A DNA stretch of 64,000 nt from Asticcacaulis aquaticus (GTDB taxonomy: Bacteria; Pseudomonadota; Alphaproteobacteria; Caulobacterales; Caulobacteraceae), in NCBI RefSeq assembly GCF_028550415.1, contig NZ_JAQQKX010000001.1, positions 310,001 through 374,000 on the forward strand, in the 5' to 3' direction. Positions 59,240-64,000 of this stretch are shown piece after piece. The first letter of the stretch is position 1. The number at the start of each line of letters is the position of its first letter. The translations under genes were made by a program, and so were the position numbers. The notes under the pieces were generated by a model. It was not told the origin of the DNA, did not search any database, and saw only the letters and a program-made list of their open reading frames with translations.

Positions 59240-59980
59240 CTAGATCATCACCATGCCGCCGTTGACGTGCAGGGTCTGACCGGTGACGTAGCCCGCCTCA
59301 TTGCTGGCCAGATAGACGGCGGCCGACGCGATGTCGGCACCCTCGCCCAGCTTGCCGGCGGGTATCTTGGTCAAGATGGCCTCGCGCTGGGCATCATTCA
59401 AGACGTCGGTCATCGGCGAGGCGATAAAACCGGGCGCGATGCAGTTGACGGTGATGTTGCGGCTGGCCACTTCCTGCCCCAGAGCCTTCGAGAAACCGAT
59501 CATACCGGCCTTCGAGGCGGCATAGTTGGTCTGGCCCGGATTGCCCATGACGCCGACCACCGAAGTGATGCCGATGATACGGCCAAAACGGCGCTTCATC
59601 ATGCCCTTCACGGCGGCGCGCGACAGGCGGAAATAGGATTCGAGATTGACCTTGATCACGGCCTCCCAGTCCTCGTCCTTCATGCGCAGGATCAGGCCGT
59701 CCTTGGTGATCCCGGCATTGGCGACGAGGATATCGAGCGGCGAGCCTGCAGCCGCTTCGGCCTTGGCGATCAGGCCGTCGACTTCGGCGGCATCGGACAG
59801 GTTACAGGCGGCAACATAGGCGTTGTCGCCCAGTTCGGCGGCCAGTTCCTGAAGCACGGCTTCGCGCGTGCCGGACAGGACGACCTTAGCGCCTTGCTTG
59901 TGCAAAGCGCGGGCGATATTGGCCCCAAGGCCGCCGGTGGCACCCGTAACGAGCGCGGTCTTGCCGGAAAGATCGAACAT
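59240..59980 (-). CDS. fabG: 3-oxoacyl-ACP reductase
   Basis: The 246-aa SDR protein starts at the ATG at 59980. It shows the NADPH motif GATGGLGANIA, NAG in LVANAGIT, and the Ser-Tyr-Lys set (ITSVVG, then NYAASKAG). The last residues GQTLHVNGGMVM are typical of FabG. It is 13 bases after fabD. Confidence 0.97.
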   Translation of the reverse strand: MFDLSGKTALVTGATGGLGANIARALHKQGAKVVLSGTREAVLQELAAELGDNAYVAACNLSDAAEVDGLIAKAEAAAGSPLDILVANAGITKDGLILRMKDEDWEAVIKVNLESYFRLSRAAVKGMMKRRFGRIIGITSVVGVMGNPGQTNYAASKAGMIGFSKALGQEVASRNITVNCIAPGFIASPMTDVLNDAQREAILTKIPAGKLGEGADIASAAVYLASNEAGYVTGQTLHVNGGMVMI

Positions 59981-59993
59981 GGTGACTCCTGAA

Positions 59994-60938
59994 TTAAAGG
60001 GTTTTAGCGAAAGCTTCGAAATCGGCGGCACCGTTCAGCGCGACGGATTCCGTATCGGGCGCCAGACGCTTGATCATGCCGGTCAGCACCTTGCCTGCGC
60101 CCAGTTCGGCGAATTTCGTCACGCCACCTTCACCGGCCAGCCACTGCACCGATTCGCGCCAGCGGACGCGGCCCGTGACCTGCTCGACCAGCAGCGGCAC
60201 GTATTGCGCCTTGTCGCCGACCGGTTGGGCCGTGACATTGGCGACCAGCACCGACTTGGGATCGTGGATCGTCGTCTTGCCCAGCGCCGCCGCCATTTCT
60301 TCGGCCGCCGGCTTCATCAGGGGGCTGTGGAACGGCGCGGACACGTTGAGCAGCATGGCCTTGGCACCCAGTTCCTTGGCCTTTTCGATCGCCAGATCGA
60401 CGGCGGCCTTTTCGCCGGAAATGACGATCTGACCGGCATTGTTGTCATTGGCGACCACCACCACACCCGCCGCGCGACCGGCCTCGCAGGCGGCTTCGGC
60501 CAGATCGAGGTCGGCCTTGGCGCCGATCAGGGCCGCCATGGCACCTTCGCCGACGGGTACGGCACGCTGCATGGCCTGACCGCGCAGCTTGAGCAGGCGC
60601 GCGGCATCCGACAGGGTCAGGACTTCCATCGCCGCCAGCGCCGAATATTCGCCCAGGCTGTGCCCAGCACAGAAGGCGGCCTGCGATACATCGACACCGA
60701 AATCGGCCTTGAGCACCCGCACCACCGCCAGCGACGTCGCCATCAGGGCGGGCTGGGCGTTTTCGGTCAGGGTCAGATCGGCCTCCGGGCCTTCGCGCAT
60801 CAGCTTGAGCAGGTCCTGCCCCAGCGCGTCGTTGACCTCTTCGAACACCGCACGGGCGGCGGCGAAGGTGTCATAAAGCTCTCCGCCCATACCGACGCTT
60901 TGCGCGCCCTGCCCCGGGAAAACGAATGCCAAAGTCAT
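59994..60938 (-). CDS. fabD: Malonyl-CoA:ACP transacylase
   Basis: The 314-aa protein has FPGQGAQSVGMG at the N-terminus, the nucleophile GHSLGEYSALAA (Ser near residue 94) and the His in NVSAPFHSPLM. It supplies malonyl-ACP. First gene of the cluster. Confidence 0.97.
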   Translation of the reverse strand: MTLAFVFPGQGAQSVGMGGELYDTFAAARAVFEEVNDALGQDLLKLMREGPEADLTLTENAQPALMATSLAVVRVLKADFGVDVSQAAFCAGHSLGEYSALAAMEVLTLSDAARLLKLRGQAMQRAVPVGEGAMAALIGAKADLDLAEAACEAGRAAGVVVVANDNNAGQIVISGEKAAVDLAIEKAKELGAKAMLLNVSAPFHSPLMKPAAEEMAAALGKTTIHDPKSVLVANVTAQPVGDKAQYVPLLVEQVTGRVRWRESVQWLAGEGGVTKFAELGAGKVLTGMIKRLAPDTESVALNGAADFEAFAKTL

Positions 60939-61192
60939 GGTTTAAGGTCCGAACCTGTTGAACGTGAGGGCGCATGGGTTAGGCCAAACCGTCCCCAAGG
61001 GCAAGGGGCAAGCGCCGTGTCACCGTATTTTGAAGCCTCAGGTCCTGCGCATTCGGACTTATGCACAGCCCAAATGTCACCGTCGCTTTGATGAGCTATT
61101 GGCCGATCTACGTACTTATGGTTACATTTGAACATAGTGATGACGGCGTGGACTTCGTTGGGGCGAAGATACGCCGGACCGGGGGAATATCC

Positions 61193-63139
61193 ATGACCAG
61201 AACGACCATCGACCGCCGCACCGTGCTGGCCTCTATGACCGCTGTGGGCGCCGTCAATGCCTTGCCGCAACCTGCTTCTGCCGCGAACGCGCTCGGCACG
61301 CCGCCACCGCTGGAAATCTTCGGCGACCTGCCCGGTCTGGATCACGTCACCTTATCAAAGGATGGCCGTCAGGTGGCCATGGTGTCCGGGCGCGGCACCG
61401 CACGCAGCCTTATTGCCTTCGACCTCTCTACACAGAAACTACTCAAACAACCTGTTGGCAATCTGAAACTCAGATCTCTGGAATGGATCGACGACTCCCA
61501 CATCCTGATCGAAAGTTCGGCGACCTCGTCGCTGGCCAATCTATCGGACACCCAGGCCGAATGGTTCATGGCTTTGTCGTTGAACATGCAGACCGGCAAG
61601 GCCAAACCGCTCTATGACAATATGGCCGACTATTTTCCCGTGCTGGGGTCAGGCGCGTCGGTGGTTCGCAAGGGCGATAAGGCCAGCCTGATGGCCGTCG
61701 GTATAACGCGGGTCAAGTATCAGTTCATCCTCAATCGATTCGACCCCGAAACCGGGCGGGCCTCCCAGGTCGACGAAGGCGGCCCCGACACACGAGAGTG
61801 GGCCTTCACCCGCGAAGGTACACTTGTGGCACGGCAGAACTACCGTCGCGACACCTATACCTGGAGCCTTGAAATGAACCGGGGTGGCTGGAAAACCGTT
61901 CTGACGGAGGTGGAGAAGATCGATACGCCGAATCTGGTTGGGATCGGGCGCACCACAGATACGGCGGTCGTCTATTTCAATAAGGGTAAGCTAGCCGATC
62001 AGTATGTCGAGGTCGATATGAACGGCAAGCTTACGCCGCTGTTCGAGGACGCCACACAGACGAAGGGCCTTTTGCGTCATCCGGCGACCGGCGTGATCGC
62101 AGGCACCTATACCTATCCGGGATGGATCAAGTACGACTACACCGATCCGCTGCTCAAGCCCCTGCCTCAGATGATCGAGGCCATATTTTCCGGCTATAGG
62201 ACGCAAATCACCGGTCTGGCGCAGGATGGGCGTAAAACCATTATCTACAGCGAAGGACCCGATGACGCCGGGACCTATTTCTTTATCGATTTCGAGTCGG
62301 GTCAGAACCTGCGCCTGGGTCAGGCCTATCCCGACCTGCCCGCCGCCTGGATTGCAGAAAAACAGGCCATTACCTACAAGGCCGCCGACGGGCTTGAGAT
62401 CGAGGCTTACCTCACCCTGCCGCCCGGGCGCGACAAAAAGAACCTGCCGCTGATCGTCCTGCCCCACGGTGGGCCACAGGCGCGCGACGATCTTAGCTTT
62501 GGCTGGGATGTCAATGCCTATGCCTCGCGCGGTTACGCCGTGCTTCAGCCTAATTTCCGCGGTTCCGGCGGTTACGGAACCGCCTTCGTCGAAAAAGGCT
62601 ATGGCGAATGGGGCCGCAAGATGCAGACCGACCTTTCCGACGGGGTCCGACATCTGGCCGACAAAGGCATAATAGACCCCAAACGTGTGGCCATCGTCGG
62701 TTATTCCTATGGCGGGTATGCGGCCATGGCGGCGGCGGCCTTTGATAACGGCATCTATCGGTGCGCGGCCTCTTATGCCGGGGTATCCGATCTCAAAAGC
62801 ATGATCGCAGGTGAAGGCCGCCAGTCCGGCGACGCCAACAGCGATGCTATTCGTTACTGGAAACGTTACCTTGGCGATGAAGCCCGCTGGGACTCGATCT
62901 CACCATTGAAAAATGCCGATAAGGTTACCATCCCGCTTCTGCTGATGCACGGCAAGGACGATACCGTGGTCGAATACATCCAGTCGAAACAGATGGCCGA
63001 CGCCTTGCAAAAAGCCGGCAAACCCGTTGAATTCGTCACCTTAACCGGCGAAGATCACTGGCTGTCGCGCGATGAAACGCGGTTACAGATGCTCAAGACG
63101 ATTCTGGCCTTTGTCGAAAAATATAATCCGGCCTACTAG
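61193..63139 (+). CDS. Exported S9-family peptidase (acylaminoacyl-peptidase-like)
   Basis: The 648-aa protein starts at the ATG at 61193 with a Tat-like signal (TIDRRTVLASMTAVGAV). A propeller domain (to about residue 390) precedes the alpha/beta-hydrolase domain with Ser in GYSYGGYAAM, Asp in HGKDDTVV and His in GEDHWLS. LPHGGPQARDD and NFRGSGGYG form the oxyanion region. Likely a periplasmic oligopeptidase. A paralogue follows at 63278. Confidence 0.9.
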   Translation: MTRTTIDRRTVLASMTAVGAVNALPQPASAANALGTPPPLEIFGDLPGLDHVTLSKDGRQVAMVSGRGTARSLIAFDLSTQKLLKQPVGNLKLRSLEWIDDSHILIESSATSSLANLSDTQAEWFMALSLNMQTGKAKPLYDNMADYFPVLGSGASVVRKGDKASLMAVGITRVKYQFILNRFDPETGRASQVDEGGPDTREWAFTREGTLVARQNYRRDTYTWSLEMNRGGWKTVLTEVEKIDTPNLVGIGRTTDTAVVYFNKGKLADQYVEVDMNGKLTPLFEDATQTKGLLRHPATGVIAGTYTYPGWIKYDYTDPLLKPLPQMIEAIFSGYRTQITGLAQDGRKTIIYSEGPDDAGTYFFIDFESGQNLRLGQAYPDLPAAWIAEKQAITYKAADGLEIEAYLTLPPGRDKKNLPLIVLPHGGPQARDDLSFGWDVNAYASRGYAVLQPNFRGSGGYGTAFVEKGYGEWGRKMQTDLSDGVRHLADKGIIDPKRVAIVGYSYGGYAAMAAAAFDNGIYRCAASYAGVSDLKSMIAGEGRQSGDANSDAIRYWKRYLGDEARWDSISPLKNADKVTIPLLLMHGKDDTVVEYIQSKQMADALQKAGKPVEFVTLTGEDHWLSRDETRLQMLKTILAFVEKYNPAY

Positions 63140-63277
63140 ATCGGAATGAGTCTAAATCTAATCATCATTCCAGCCTAAGCTTTTGCATAAGCGCAATATT
63201 GCAGCCGAAAACCACTTAATATGCCTGGCTGCGCCGAACGTCTTTTCAGCTTACCCATTTAGGTCAAGGGGGACCAT

Positions 63278-64000
63278 ATGACGACACATACGCAATGGCG
63301 GCTTGACCGGCGAACCCTGCTTTCCGGGCTGACCGCCGGTCTCGCGACCGCTCTGACCGGTACAGATACCGCACAGGCCGCAGCTTCCAGCACCCCGCCC
63401 GCCCTCAGCGTCTATGGCCGCCTGCCTGATATGGCGGAGGTTGTCCTGTCGCCCGACGGCAAGCGCGTGGCTCTGGTCAAGAACATGGATGGCCAGCGTA
63501 TCGTCGTCGACTTCGAGCTGGCGACTGGCGTCACCAAGTTCATGTCCGTCGGCAAGATGAAGGTCCGCGACCTGATGTGGGCCGATAATGATCGCCTGTT
63601 CCTGCTGTCGTCTCAGGCAGCGGATCTGGCCGGCTTCGCAGGCGACAAGAACGAATTTTCGACGGGTCAGATTCTCGACGTCCGCGCCAACAAGGCCTTC
63701 CTGCTGTTCAAGGATATGCCGGGTTTTTATCCCATCGTCATGGGCGATTTCAACCGCATCGTCGTCGACGGTCAGGCGCGCTTCACCGCAGCCAATGTCC
63801 GCTTTAAAGGCGAAGGCCTGCGCAGCCTGTACAGCTTCGACACGATCAAGGGCGCGCCGAAGCTGCTCGATGAAGACGACCATCCGATCGACAACTGGGT
63901 CGTCCGGCCCGACGGTACGCTCATGGCGCGCGCCGAACACGATCCCCGCACCAAGGCCTGGAGCCTGTTTTACCGGACCACCGGCTGGAAAAAGCTGTAC
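63278..64000 (+). CDS. S9-family peptidase paralogue, 3' end outside window
   Basis: The 241 visible residues start at the ATG at 63278 after GGGGGA. The signal (RLDRRTLLSGLTAGLATA) is twin-arginine-like. The following sequence (SVYGRLPDMAEVVLSPDGKR, then LMWADNDRLFLLSS) parallels the upstream peptidase propeller start (EIFGDLPGLDHVTLSKDGRQ), so the two are tandem duplicates. The catalytic domain lies beyond the end of the window. The frame reaches base 64000 without a stop. Confidence 0.8.
   Translation, partial: MTTHTQWRLDRRTLLSGLTAGLATALTGTDTAQAAASSTPPALSVYGRLPDMAEVVLSPDGKRVALVKNMDGQRIVVDFELATGVTKFMSVGKMKVRDLMWADNDRLFLLSSQAADLAGFAGDKNEFSTGQILDVRANKAFLLFKDMPGFYPIVMGDFNRIVVDGQARFTAANVRFKGEGLRSLYSFDTIKGAPKLLDEDDHPIDNWVVRPDGTLMARAEHDPRTKAWSLFYRTTGWKKLY

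Overview
The window reads as chromosomal DNA of a free-living alphaproteobacterium, most likely Caulobacterales, and I suspect Asticcacaulis or a close relative. This is inference. It rests on the GC-rich coding style, the alphaproteobacterial fatty-acid/cell-wall cluster fabD-fabG-acpP-fabF-mltG-yicC-gmk, the RpoB and RpoC lengths (1357 and 1395 aa), the tRNA-Trp-secE-nusG arrangement, a holdfast-type (HfsK-like) GNAT acyltransferase, and several secreted S9 peptidases. No rRNA gene, transposase, integrase, phage module or CRISPR array was seen.

Layout. 1-12.4 kb: two RNA methyltransferases, small lipoproteins, a glutathione S-transferase with an in-frame repeat insertion, the HrpB helicase, an amino-acid permease, a metallo-beta-lactamase-fold hydrolase, an SCP2 protein, a BaiN-type flavoprotein with LtrA, and a GH105 hydrolase. 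12.6-37.2 kb, minus strand: the transcription/translation cluster tRNA-Trp-secE-nusG, rplK-rplA, rplJ-rplL, rpoB-rpoC. It is cut into four blocks by intrinsic terminators and by unrelated genes: an epimerase, a ParDE toxin-antitoxin pair, a plus-strand group running from a Sel1 protein through FtrA, EamA and MiaE to ThuA, a dioxygenase, and small membrane proteins. 37.4-49.9 kb: a GIN-domain protein, an S9 peptidase, YbaN and DUF805 proteins, a TerC protein, rlmB, the plus-strand tRNA-Tyr/tRNA-Gly/tuf unit, a CAP-domain protein, the HfsK-like acyltransferase and metG. 50-54.6 kb: tRNA-Thr, a GAF-VOC fusion, and secreted or lipid-anchored proteins including a cytochrome c. 54.8-60.9 kb, minus strand: the fab-mltG-yicC-gmk cluster. 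61-64 kb: two tandem S9 peptidase paralogues, the second running off the window.

How the parts work together. Much of the window is core information processing (RNA polymerase, ribosomal stalk and L1/L11, EF-Tu, MetRS, tRNAs, several RNA-modifying enzymes) together with type II fatty-acid synthesis linked to peptidoglycan processing and GMP phosphorylation. The rest is peripheral: secretion, transport and regulation.

The most interesting signal is not a gene system but a family of short imperfect palindromes of about 45-65 bp, with seven clear copies and one diverged candidate. Copies often lie just upstream of start codons, and one composite copy is inserted in frame inside the glutathione S-transferase gene, adding about 35 residues. 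Also notable are GC-rich hairpins directly after the stop codons of rpoB, rpoC and tuf, a structured rplJ leader, and a 169-bp inverted repeat between the cytochrome c gene and gmk. I found no convincing new multi-gene defence or biosynthetic system.
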